DNA from: SCN-69-37 sp044507065
GTDB lineage: Bacteria > Acidobacteriota > Vicinamibacteria > Vicinamibacterales > SCN-69-37
Length of the DNA stretch: 64,000 bases
Direction: 5' to 3'
Assembly (NCBI GenBank): GCA_044507065.1
Contig: JBIQJY010000007.1
Coordinates: 34,583-98,582 of the forward strand
Positions 49,531 to 56,891 of this stretch are shown piece after piece (position 1 is the first letter of the stretch; the number at the start of each line of letters is the position of its first letter). A program made the translations under genes and the position numbers. The notes under the pieces were generated by a model. It searched no databases. It worked only from the letters and a program-made list of their open reading frames with translations, and was not told the DNA's origin.

Positions 49531-49539
49531 TGCTATACA
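49531..49539 (+). promoter_or_regulatory. Extended -10 promoter of the atp genes
   Basis: TGCTATACA: a TGN extension followed by TATACA (49534-49539). Transcription would start near 49546, 27 nt before the atpZ ATG. No good -35; extended -10 promoters do not need one. Confidence 0.55.
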
Positions 49540-49572
49540 TGATGGGTTCGCGCGACGGTGACGGGCCTCACC

Positions 49573-49827
49573 ATGCCGCCTGATGCCGATGACAACCGGG
49601 CATCGTTTCTGGCGCGCACGCTGAAGTCGCTCCAGGCCAACGTCGAGGGTGCCGCGCCCGCCGCAGCCGCCGGTTATGCCCTGCTGGGATCGATTCTCCT
49701 GCTGGGTGGAATCGGCTACGCTCTCGACGCGCGGTTCGGCACGACGCCCTGGCTCGTCGTCAGCGGGCTGCTCCTGGGCGTGGCGGTGGGTCTCTATAAC
49801 CTCGCAAGAACATTGTGGCGACGATGA
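49573..49827 (+). CDS. atpZ: AtpZ/AtpI-type small membrane protein
   Basis: 84 aa with two membrane helices (AAAAGYALLGSILLLGGIGYAL and TPWLVVSGLLLGVAVGLYNLA), with the GYALDARFGTTPWLVVSGLLLG core of AtpZ/AtpI (Pfam AtpI/AtpZ superfamily). These proteins stand first in ATP synthase operons and help assembly or Mg2+ transport. The chosen start is the ATG at 49573; a GTG at 49558 is in frame. A 4-nt overlap couples it to the next gene. Confidence 0.8.
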   Translation: MPPDADDNRASFLARTLKSLQANVEGAAPAAAAGYALLGSILLLGGIGYALDARFGTTPWLVVSGLLLGVAVGLYNLARTLWRR

Positions 49828-50180
49828 AGCAGGTCGTGTGGATAACGGCGGGGTGTGTCGGCAGCTGGGCGGTGGTTTCGCTCGCCGTCGGCCATCCGTG
49901 GGCGCTGCTGGCCGGAATGCTGGCGCCGCTCCTCGCCGCGATCGCCACGTGGATCGCCATCGAGCGCGCCCATCAACGGAACCCGGCGCATGTGACCGCG
50001 GTCCTGATGCGCGCGTTTGGCGCCAAGATGCTGTTCTTCGGCGTGTACGTTGTGGCGGTGACCCGGACGTGGGTGCTCGAGGCCGCCCCGTTCTTCGCCG
50101 CGTTTGCCGTGTACTTCCTCGGGCTCCAGGTGGTGATGGCGCTGCTGCTGCGCAGCCTCGCCGCGCCCCAGGCGTCCTGA
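49824..50180 (+). CDS. AtpI-like membrane protein of the ATP synthase operon
   Basis: 118 aa, four membrane helices (VWITAGCVGSWAVVSLAV, WALLAGMLAPLLAAIATWI, FGAKMLFFGVYVVAVT, FFAAFAVYFLGLQVVMALLL). No strong sequence signature, but size, topology and position between atpZ and atpB match AtpI, the second small protein of many atp operons. The start is the ATG inside the atpZ stop (ATGA). Function: assembly of the c-ring. Confidence 0.6.
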   Translation: MKQVVWITAGCVGSWAVVSLAVGHPWALLAGMLAPLLAAIATWIAIERAHQRNPAHVTAVLMRAFGAKMLFFGVYVVAVTRTWVLEAAPFFAAFAVYFLGLQVVMALLLRSLAAPQAS

Positions 50181-50200
50181 TATCCCGCTGAATCGTTCCC

Positions 50201-51139
50201 ATGGATGAGCACGCTCAGGTTCCGGATCTCCACGCCGCACCCACCCCCGCCGAGGGGTTCGACGCCGGCGAACTGATCATTGGGCACGTCGCCAACAGCC
50301 CGATCGATCATCCGCTGATCCATCTGCCGCCCGTCTTCGGCATCGACCTGTCGGTGACCAAGCACGTGTTCATGCTGTGGGTGGTTGCCGCGCTGCTCTT
50401 CCTCGTGGTGACGTCGCTCGTGCGGCGCTACCTGAAGGGCGGCGGGCTGGTCCCCTCCGGCGCGATGAACGCGCTCGAGGCCATCATCGAATTCATCCGC
50501 GACAGCATCGCGCGGCCCAACGTGGGGTCGCGCTGGCTGACGGTGTGGACGCCGATGCTCGCCACGCTGTTCCTGTTCATCCTGTCGGCGAACGTCATCG
50601 GGCTGATCCCGATCTTCGAGGTCCTGGGCCTGCTCGACCACTACGTCCTGCACCTGGCCGACGACTCGTTCCTGAAGGGCCTGCTGCACGGGGGCGCCAC
50701 GTCCACGGGCAATTTCAACGTGACGGCCGGACTGGCCACCGTGACCTTCTTCGCCATCATCGTGGCGGGCACGCGGGCGCACGGATTCGTCAAGCACTGG
50801 GTCAACCTGGTGCCGCACGGCCTGCCCAAGCCCATCTACGTCCTGCTCATCCCGATCGAGATTCTCGGCATGTTCGTCCGTCCCTTCGCACTCACCATGC
50901 GACTTGCGGCCAACATGACGGGCGGGCACATCGCGATTCTCGCGATCATGTCGTTCGTGTTCATCTTCACGCAGATGCTCGAGTCGGCCACGGCCGGCAT
51001 CGGCATCGGCCTGCTGTTTTCGGTTCCGGTCTCGGTCGGCGTCACCGGCCTCGAAATCATCGTCGTCCTCGTGCAGGCCTACGTGTTCACCCTGTTGTCA
51101 GCCGTTTTCATCGGCATGGCGATCAACGTTCACCACTAA
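50201..51139 (+). CDS. atpB: F1Fo ATP synthase subunit a
   Basis: 312 aa with about six membrane helices. The ion-path helix is clear: MFVRPFALTMRLAANMTGGH with the essential Arg, followed by LFSVPVSVGVTGLEIIVVLVQAYVFTLLSAVFI. It forms the stator half-channels beside the c-ring in the membrane. A long N-terminal extension of about 45 residues before the first helix is common in subunit a. Starts 20 nt after the AtpI-like gene. Confidence 0.95.
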   Translation: MDEHAQVPDLHAAPTPAEGFDAGELIIGHVANSPIDHPLIHLPPVFGIDLSVTKHVFMLWVVAALLFLVVTSLVRRYLKGGGLVPSGAMNALEAIIEFIRDSIARPNVGSRWLTVWTPMLATLFLFILSANVIGLIPIFEVLGLLDHYVLHLADDSFLKGLLHGGATSTGNFNVTAGLATVTFFAIIVAGTRAHGFVKHWVNLVPHGLPKPIYVLLIPIEILGMFVRPFALTMRLAANMTGGHIAILAIMSFVFIFTQMLESATAGIGIGLLFSVPVSVGVTGLEIIVVLVQAYVFTLLSAVFIGMAINVHH

Positions 51140-51169
51140 CGTCAACGCGGTTCATTGGGAGGATTCGAA

Positions 51170-51415
51170 ATGGGAGAAGCAGTATCTTTGGTGCCGTACG
51201 CGTGGGCTGGAGCGGCCATCGGACTTGGATTGGCCGTGCTCGGCGCCGGCCTCGGTATCGGACGGCTGGCAGCCGCCACCGCGGAGGCCATTGCCCGTCA
51301 GCCGGCGGCCTCGGCGCAGATCACCGCGGCGACCAACCTGCCGCTCTTCCTGCTCGAAGGCGTGGCGATCCTTGCCGAGGTGTTCTGCCTGCTGATCGTC
51401 CTGCTGAAGAACTAG
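51170..51415 (+). CDS. atpE: F1Fo ATP synthase subunit c
   Basis: 81 aa, two membrane helices joined by the polar loop AEAIARQPAASAQ. Helix 1 carries the GAGLGIG repeat and helix 2 has the ion-binding Glu in PLFLLEGVAILAEVFCLL. The residue after Glu is Gly and no Na+-type ES/Q pair is seen, so H+ coupling is more likely. GGGAGG 7 nt upstream fixes the ATG at 51170 rather than the earlier TTG. Makes the rotor ring. Confidence 0.95.
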   Translation: MGEAVSLVPYAWAGAAIGLGLAVLGAGLGIGRLAAATAEAIARQPAASAQITAATNLPLFLLEGVAILAEVFCLLIVLLKN

Positions 51416-51478
51416 TCGTCAGCGTGCGGGATCGGGCGCGGCCAACCGGCCGCGCCGCCGCTCCGAAAGGACATCCTC

Positions 51479-51991
51479 GTGGATAACCCCCTCGTACAGC
51501 CGGATCCGGGCCTGTTCGTCTGGACCATCCTGACGTTCCTGATCCTCGCCGCCCTGCTGGCGAAGTTCGCCTGGCGGCCCCTGCTCGCCTCGCTCGAGGC
51601 GCGGCAGAAGACCATTGCCGCCGCGCTCGACGACGCCCGGCGCGCGCGCGAAGAACTGGAGCGCGTGCAGCAGGACTCGACGCGCCTGCTCGCCGATGCG
51701 CGACGTGAGGCCGATGCCATCGTCTCGCGCGCGAGAGCCGACGCCGATCGGTTCCGCGACGACATGAAGCAGCAGGCCCGCGACGAGGCCGCCAACATCG
51801 TGGCCAACGCCGAGCAGCAGATCCAGAAGGAAACCACGCGCGCGCTGGCGCAGCTGCGCCAGGAGGCCGTGGACCTGTCCTTCTCGATTGCGTCGAAGGT
51901 CCTGCGGCGCACCGTGACGCCGGCCGACCACCAGCACCTGCTCGACGACCTCGTCACGAAGCTCGATCAGTCGCCGGACCGGCCGGCCTGA
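51479..51991 (+). CDS. atpF: F1Fo ATP synthase subunit b
   Basis: 170 aa. One N-terminal membrane helix (FVWTILTFLILAALLAKFAW) and the following RPLLASLEARQKTIAAALDDA begin a long, highly charged coiled coil that ends near EAVDLSFSIASKVL, the usual peripheral-stalk design. Start is GTG with AAAGGA upstream. It is the last gene of the unit: no atpH, A, G, D or C follows, and a hairpin comes next. Confidence 0.93.
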   Translation: MDNPLVQPDPGLFVWTILTFLILAALLAKFAWRPLLASLEARQKTIAAALDDARRAREELERVQQDSTRLLADARREADAIVSRARADADRFRDDMKQQARDEAANIVANAEQQIQKETTRALAQLRQEAVDLSFSIASKVLRRTVTPADHQHLLDDLVTKLDQSPDRPA

Positions 51992-52020
51992 TTCCGGCCA
52001 CTCACACCATCAACCGCCCG

Positions 52021-52049
52021 AACGGCGGGGCGGATCGCCCCGCCGTTTG
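52021..52049 (+). terminator. Hairpin terminator after atpF
   Basis: Perfect 12-bp GC-rich stem AACGGCGGGGCG / CGCCCCGCCGTT with a 3-nt loop. The T tract is short (TTTG), so termination may be incomplete. It marks the end of the Fo operon. Confidence 0.75.
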
Positions 52050-52121
52050 CATCTCCGGCCCTCCGAATCCCGGCGACCCCACGCGCGCAGCAAGCCGATA
52101 TACTGCGGGCGGGGGTCCACC

Positions 52122-53030
52122 ATGTCTGCAGGTCCTGCCCGCCCGATCGTGGCGGCCGCCATGTGCATCATCGCGCTCGTCGCCGCTGCCGGTTCACAGG
52201 GTCTCTCGGCCAGGCAGGAGAGGCAGCGGTCGGTCGTGGTCACCGTGCTGGACCGCAGCGGTTCGCCGGTGCGCGATCTGTCGGCCGACGCGCTCGTCAT
52301 CCGTGAGGACGGCGTGGCGCGCGAAATCGTCAGCATCACGCCGGCACCGCCTCCGACCGAGATCGCGCTGCTCGTCGACGACAGTCAGGCCGCCATGCCG
52401 CTCGTGCGCGATCTGCGAGAGGCCCTGAACGGCTTCGCCGACGCGGTCGCCGACATGGCTCCGGCACCGGCGGTGCGCGTGGCCACGATCGGCGATCGCC
52501 CGACCGTCGTCGTCGACTTCAATCCCTCGTTCTCCGCCGTCAGCCGGGGCATCGACCGCATCAGCCCGCGTCCGGGCTCGGGCGCCACGCTGATGGAGGC
52601 CATCGTCGAAACGGCGCGCGACCTGCGCGCACGCAAGGCCCAGCGTCCCGTTGTCGTCGCGTTCGTCGTCGAGGCTGGCCCGGAGTTCGGTACGCTTCGC
52701 CGCGACCACGTGGCCGACGCCCTGCGCGAGGCCGGGGCCGCGCTCTGGACCGTCGTGCTCACGTCGGCCCGCGGCAGTGGTGGATCGGACGCCGACCGTG
52801 AACGCGACATGGTGATCGGGGACGTGACGCGGGAGAGTGGCGGCCTGAACCGCACCGTCCTGGCGGGCCAGCAGCTGCCGGCCGCCTTCGAGCGGCTGGC
52901 CGCCACGCTCGGCTCCGGCTACGAGGTCACCTACGGCCGTCCGGAGCGGTTGATCCCGCCCTCCCGCATCGAGATCCAGGCGCGCGACGAAGCGCTGACC
53001 GTTGTCACGTCGCGGTGGGCGGCGCCGTGA
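52122..53030 (+). CDS. Secreted VWFA-related protein with degenerate MIDAS
   Basis: 302 aa. Signal peptide with a long hydrophobic core (PIVAAAMCIIALVAAAGS), then VTVLDRSGSPVRDLSADALVIREDGVAREI, a small N-terminal domain typical of the acidobacterial VWFA family, and a VWA fold. The metal site is broken: LLVDDSQAAM has Ala in place of the second Ser of DxSxS (86-90), and the later VVEAGPEFG lacks the Asp of the D-G-E motif. Probably a structural or partner domain. TATACT lies 17 nt before the ATG. The next gene begins on the last base of its stop. Confidence 0.75.
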   Translation: MSAGPARPIVAAAMCIIALVAAAGSQGLSARQERQRSVVVTVLDRSGSPVRDLSADALVIREDGVAREIVSITPAPPPTEIALLVDDSQAAMPLVRDLREALNGFADAVADMAPAPAVRVATIGDRPTVVVDFNPSFSAVSRGIDRISPRPGSGATLMEAIVETARDLRARKAQRPVVVAFVVEAGPEFGTLRRDHVADALREAGAALWTVVLTSARGSGGSDADRERDMVIGDVTRESGGLNRTVLAGQQLPAAFERLAATLGSGYEVTYGRPERLIPPSRIEIQARDEALTVVTSRWAAP

Positions 53031-53950
53031 TGCGAATCGCGCGCCGCCTCGCCGCCTTCGGGCTGGTGGCCGCCCTTGCCGCCAGCGCGTCGCCGACCGG
53101 CGCGCAGCAGGTCTTCCGCGCCAGCACTGACATGGTGTTCCTGAGCGTGACGGCGACGGCCGCCGGCCGTCGCGTCGGCAACCTCGAGCGCGATCAGTTC
53201 ACGGTTCTCGAAGACGGCCGCCCGCAGGAGATCGCCGTGTTCTCCCGCGATCCGCAGCCGATCGCCCTGTCGATCCTGCTCGACACCAGCATGAGCATGG
53301 ATTCGAAGATGGGTATCGCGGCCGACGCGGCCGTCGGATTCGTCCGCCGGCTCGGCCCGAACGATACGGCGCAGGTCATCACCTTCGACAACAGCACCCA
53401 GATTCCACAGACGTTCACGAACGACACCGCGCTGCTCGAGCGTGCCATCCGATCCGCACGGCCCGGGGGATCGACCTCGCTTTACACGGCCATCTACGTC
53501 GCCTTCAGTGAGCTCGAACGCGTCCGGCAGCCGGCATCGGACCGCGTGCACCGCCAGGCCATGATCGTGCTGTCGGACGGCGAGGACACCGCCAGCCGTC
53601 TTCGCTACGAGGACGTCGTCGACCGCGCGCGACGCTCGGACGTCCTGGTGTTCACCATCGGCCTGCGCGATCGATCGTTTGGCACGCGGCCGGGGAACGA
53701 GTACGATTTCGTCCTGCGCACGCTCGCACAGACGACCGGCGCCCGGTCGTTCATCGTCGACAACGAGGGCCAGTTGCCAGAGATCTATACACAGATCGCC
53801 GACGAGATTGCCTCCCAGTACACGATCGGCTACGTGTCGCGAAACCAGGCCCAGGACGGCTCGTGGCGCCAGATCTCGGTACGCGTGAGCGCCCCGGGCG
53901 TCGTCGCCCGCACCCGCGCCGGCTACTACGCACCACGAAAGAATCCGTGA
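53030..53950 (+). CDS. Secreted VWFA domain protein (acidobacterial type)
   Basis: 306 aa. Signal peptide to about residue 26, the N-terminal VFRASTDMVFLSVTATAAGRRVGNLERDQFTVLEDG module, and a complete VWA domain with MIDAS residues Asp85, Ser87, Ser89 (LLDTSMSM), STSLYTA and the third-motif Asp in LSDGEDTASR. This domain order is that of a large acidobacterial family of unknown function. Located outside the cytosol, it may bind protein partners through a metal ion. It follows the degenerate copy; the pair probably acts together. The start reuses the base of the previous stop. Confidence 0.82.
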   Translation: MRIARRLAAFGLVAALAASASPTGAQQVFRASTDMVFLSVTATAAGRRVGNLERDQFTVLEDGRPQEIAVFSRDPQPIALSILLDTSMSMDSKMGIAADAAVGFVRRLGPNDTAQVITFDNSTQIPQTFTNDTALLERAIRSARPGGSTSLYTAIYVAFSELERVRQPASDRVHRQAMIVLSDGEDTASRLRYEDVVDRARRSDVLVFTIGLRDRSFGTRPGNEYDFVLRTLAQTTGARSFIVDNEGQLPEIYTQIADEIASQYTIGYVSRNQAQDGSWRQISVRVSAPGVVARTRAGYYAPRKNP

Positions 53951-55497
53951 CGGTGCCGCCCGGACCCGTCTTCATCATCGGCGCCGGCCCGGGCGACCCC
54001 GGGCTGATCACCGCGCGGGGGCTCCGCCTGCTCGCGCAGGCTGACGTCGTCGTCTACGACACAGCCGTCGAGCCCGTCCTGCGCCTCGCGCGCCCGGAGG
54101 CCGAACGGATTGCCGCCGGCGCCCCGGCCGAGCGCGACACCGCGCAGGACGCGATTTCGATGCTCGTGGCCGAGAAGGCCCGCGACGGCCACACGGTCGC
54201 ACGCCTCAAGTGGGGCGACCCATTCGTCTTCGACAGCGGGGCCAAGGAGGCGATGTTCCTGCACGAACAGGGCATCCCGTTCGAGATCGTGCCGGGCGTG
54301 CCGTCGGCCGTGGGCGCAACGGCGTACGCCGGGATCCCCGCCACGCACCCCGAGGCTGGCGATGCGTTGGTGCTCGTCCGGGGGCACGAGAGTGAAGCCG
54401 ACGAGATGCCCGACGTCGACTGGCAGGCACTCGCGCGGATGGACGGCACGATCTCGTGCTACGCCGGTGGGCGGGCCATCCCGACGATCCTCCAGCGGCT
54501 GCTCGACCACGGGATGTCGCCAGACGTGCCGGCCGCCATCGTCCACCACGGCACGTTGCCCACCCAGCAGACGGCGGCGGGTACCATCGGCAGCCTCCTC
54601 GCACAGCTGGGCTCCGAGGCGGCGCCCGAGGTCGGCCTGCTCGTTGTCGGCAGGGTCGTTGCGCTGCGTCAGCATCTGCGATGGTTCGATGAGCGTCCGC
54701 TTTTCGGACGCCGCATTGTCGTGACGCGATCGCCGGAGCAGGCGCCGGAACTGGTGGAGCGGCTCGAGGCGCTTGGCGCGCAGGCCATCCAGGCGCCCAC
54801 GTTCCGCATCGTGCCGCCAGAGGACCCCGAGGCGATCGACCGCGCCGCTGCGTCGATCGACGACTATCAGTGGGTCGTGTTCGAATCGGCAGGCACGGCG
54901 ACCAGGTTCCTCACGGCGCTGACGCGCGGCCCACGCGATCTGCGGGCGCTCGGCCGTGTCCACGTGTGCGCCATCGGCCCGTCAACGGCCGACCGACTGT
55001 CGGCGGCCGGCATCCGGCCCGATGTCGTCGCGCCCGAGGTCGGGCCCGATCGGATCAGCGACGCGATGGCGGCGTTTGCCCCGATCGAGGGACGGTCGGT
55101 CCTGGTCATTCGCCCGGACGTGCTCCGCACGGCGATTGGCGACGAGCTCGTGCGGCACGGTGCCGTGGTCACCGATCTGGTGGCCTATCGCACCGAACCC
55201 GTGACGCCAGACTCGCGCGGCGCTCAGGAGCTGTACCGGATGCTGCTCGATGGACAGGTAGACGCCGTGACATTCACGAGCCCCACGGCGCTGCGGCGTT
55301 TCGGCGTGCTCATCGGCGAGGAACAGGCCGCCGACCTGCTCAACACCACGACGGTGGTCACGATTGGCCCCGTCACGGCGGCTGCCGCGCTCGAAATGGG
55401 GGTCGAAGCCCCGATCGTGCCCGCCACCTACACCGTCAACGGCCTGCTCCAGGTGCTGGTCAACCAGTTTGGAACGACGGAGAGACGCACAGGCTGA
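53947..55497 (+). CDS. Fused uroporphyrinogen-III C-methyltransferase and uroporphyrinogen-III synthase
   Basis: 516 aa. Residues 1-240: SUMT/CobA-type methyltransferase with FIIGAGPGDPGLITARGL and FEIVPGVPSAVGATAYAGIP. Residues 250-515: HemD-like uroporphyrinogen-III synthase (FGRRIVVTRSPEQAPELVERL, FTSPTALRRFG, IGPVTAAAALEMG). It would close the tetrapyrrole ring and methylate it for siroheme or B12. The CobA motif reads RLKWGDPFVFDSG where other family members have RLKGGDPFVFGRGG, so the methyltransferase half may be altered. Start: GTG overlapping the previous stop. The last residues (ERRTG) and the stop are coded by the palindromic repeat. Confidence 0.85.
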   Translation: MTVPPGPVFIIGAGPGDPGLITARGLRLLAQADVVVYDTAVEPVLRLARPEAERIAAGAPAERDTAQDAISMLVAEKARDGHTVARLKWGDPFVFDSGAKEAMFLHEQGIPFEIVPGVPSAVGATAYAGIPATHPEAGDALVLVRGHESEADEMPDVDWQALARMDGTISCYAGGRAIPTILQRLLDHGMSPDVPAAIVHHGTLPTQQTAAGTIGSLLAQLGSEAAPEVGLLVVGRVVALRQHLRWFDERPLFGRRIVVTRSPEQAPELVERLEALGAQAIQAPTFRIVPPEDPEAIDRAAASIDDYQWVVFESAGTATRFLTALTRGPRDLRALGRVHVCAIGPSTADRLSAAGIRPDVVAPEVGPDRISDAMAAFAPIEGRSVLVIRPDVLRTAIGDELVRHGAVVTDLVAYRTEPVTPDSRGAQELYRMLLDGQVDAVTFTSPTALRRFGVLIGEEQAADLLNTTTVVTIGPVTAAAALEMGVEAPIVPATYTVNGLLQVLVNQFGTTERRTG

Positions 55498-55675
55498 AGC
55501 CTGTGCGCTCCAAACAGACANNNNNNNNNNNNNNNNNNNNNNNNNNNNNNNNNNNNNNNNNNNNNNNNNNNNNNNNNNNNNNNNNNNNNNNNNNNNNNNN
55601 NNNNNNNNNNNNNNNNNNNNAGTTTGGAACGACGGAGAGACGCACAGGCTGAAGCCTGTGCGCTCCAAACAGACA
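55466..55675. repeat. 55-bp duplication around a gap, each copy with a REP-like palindrome
   Basis: 55466-55520 and 55621-55675 are identical over 55 bp. Each holds the palindrome CGCACAGGCT/AGCCTGTGCG (55486-55507, 55641-55662), a variant of the family. The exact 55-bp repeat across 100 N suggests an unmerged assembly overlap, not a biological duplication. Confidence 0.9.
55521..55620. other. 100-N scaffold gap between identical flanks
   Basis: Both sides carry the same 55 bp. The true sequence may contain no gap at all. Confidence 0.95.
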
Positions 55676-55689
55676 CGTAGAGTTGGAGG

Positions 55690-55709
55690 CCACGGGCTTC
55701 AGCCCGTGG
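55690..55709. repeat. REP-like palindrome before the metalloprotease end
   Basis: CCACGGGCTT/CAGCCCGTGG, another variant of the same family, 7 nt before the minus-strand stop at 55717. Confidence 0.75.
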
Positions 55710-55716
55710 CGCCCGC

Positions 55717-56730
55717 TCAGTCGACCACCAGGATGTCGGTGTCGACGCTGGCTGGCCGCCCGAGTCCCGTCTGGTTGCCGTCCCTGTCGATGTCGGTGCT
55801 GCCCGGCAGGCGCCGGTAGGCAATCGTCGCGTGGTGGCGCTCGAGCGCCGACAGTTCGGTGGGCCGGCAGCCACCCGTGATGTAGGGGAACATCATGCTC
55901 TGGCGATCGCCCACGTGCCAGAAGCCGAGCGCGTGGCCGACCTCGTGCATGATCGTGCCCGGTGCCACCTTGCGGCTGCCGCAGTCACAGGAGTCGAGCG
56001 AGTAGGTGATGAGTCCGGGGTTGCGGCCTACATACGACGTGCCGCAGATATTGTCGCTCGTGCGAACGAACACCACGCGAATCCAGCCGGGCACGTCACC
56101 ACGGGCCTCGGTGCCCAGCTCCGTCGTCGGTACCGACCAGCCCGTCCACTGCGCGACCGCGTGATGCGTCCATTCCCGGACGAGTTCGAGAACCTCGGGC
56201 TCGACCGATCGCCCCACGTCGTCGATCGTCTGGATATAGATGCGCGGCGCCGCGGTCCATCGCCGCAGCGGCTGCAGGTTCTCGGGCGTCTCCATGCCGT
56301 TGCGCACGATCTCCCGGTAGAACTCGAGTGAGAAAGGCGGTGCGTCTCGAATCAGGCCGATCTCGACACCCGTTCGCGGTCCGCGCTGCCACATCACCTG
56401 CGCGGCGCGGGTGATGTAGCCCGGCGCGCTGACCGTCACCTCGTACGGCGAGTATTGCGGCAGCGTCACGTGCTCGAACGAGAACACGCCGTCGTCACCG
56501 GCCGTCACCTGTGCGAACCCCGCTGGCTGGAGAACGGCCTGGGGCACGGGTGCTCCGGTCACCGTATCGACGACGCGACCGCTGAGCGACCACTGGTTCG
56601 GTGGCGGCGGTGGCGGCTGTGTCGTGGGGGGCGTGGGTGTCGGCGCGGGCAGCGCGGGCGGATCGTCGCCGCAGGCGACGGCACACGCAAGCATCAGGAC
56701 AACGGCGGCCGGACGGACGATGTGCAGCAT
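55717..56730 (-). CDS. Secreted lipoprotein-like zinc metalloprotease
   Basis: 337 aa. Signal sequence with Cys20 (ACAVAC|GDD), a plausible lipobox; a Pro-rich linker; a carboxypeptidase-regulatory-like beta domain (47-108, WSLSGRVVDTVTGAPVPQAVL); and a catalytic domain with HEVGHALGFWH at 262-272 and the Met-turn SMMFPY at 278-283, the metzincin HExxHxxGxxH signature. Acts outside the cell; substrate unknown. The start at 56730 follows TACAAT and an AAGGG element; the frame is open further upstream. Ends with a VDTDILVVD tail. Confidence 0.82.
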   Translation of the reverse strand: MLHIVRPAAVVLMLACAVACGDDPPALPAPTPTPPTTQPPPPPPNQWSLSGRVVDTVTGAPVPQAVLQPAGFAQVTAGDDGVFSFEHVTLPQYSPYEVTVSAPGYITRAAQVMWQRGPRTGVEIGLIRDAPPFSLEFYREIVRNGMETPENLQPLRRWTAAPRIYIQTIDDVGRSVEPEVLELVREWTHHAVAQWTGWSVPTTELGTEARGDVPGWIRVVFVRTSDNICGTSYVGRNPGLITYSLDSCDCGSRKVAPGTIMHEVGHALGFWHVGDRQSMMFPYITGGCRPTELSALERHHATIAYRRLPGSTDIDRDGNQTGLGRPASVDTDILVVD

Positions 56731-56770
56731 CAAAGCGGGGAGGCCCTTGATGAGTCTGGAGACGCGGCAC

Positions 56771-56776
56771 ATTGTA
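56771..56776 (-). promoter_or_regulatory. -10-like TACAAT upstream of the metalloprotease
   Basis: TACAAT on the minus strand about 40 nt before the ATG at 56730, leaving a short leader with AAGGG. This supports the downstream start over the longer frame. Confidence 0.45.
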
Positions 56777-56891
56777 AGGCACGAACTGCCCCGTGGTATA
56801 CCAGTGCGGTCGCGCCTGCAGCGCACCGGCACGCGCCGGGCACCAGGCGCTCCGACGCCGCCGACGGGCGTCACCTTCACGGGAGGCGAAC

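Noticed and set aside
49542..49583. Short 13-codon reading frame just after the atp -10 box.
   Set aside because: No Shine-Dalgarno, starts before the likely transcription start, and no similarity to a leader peptide.
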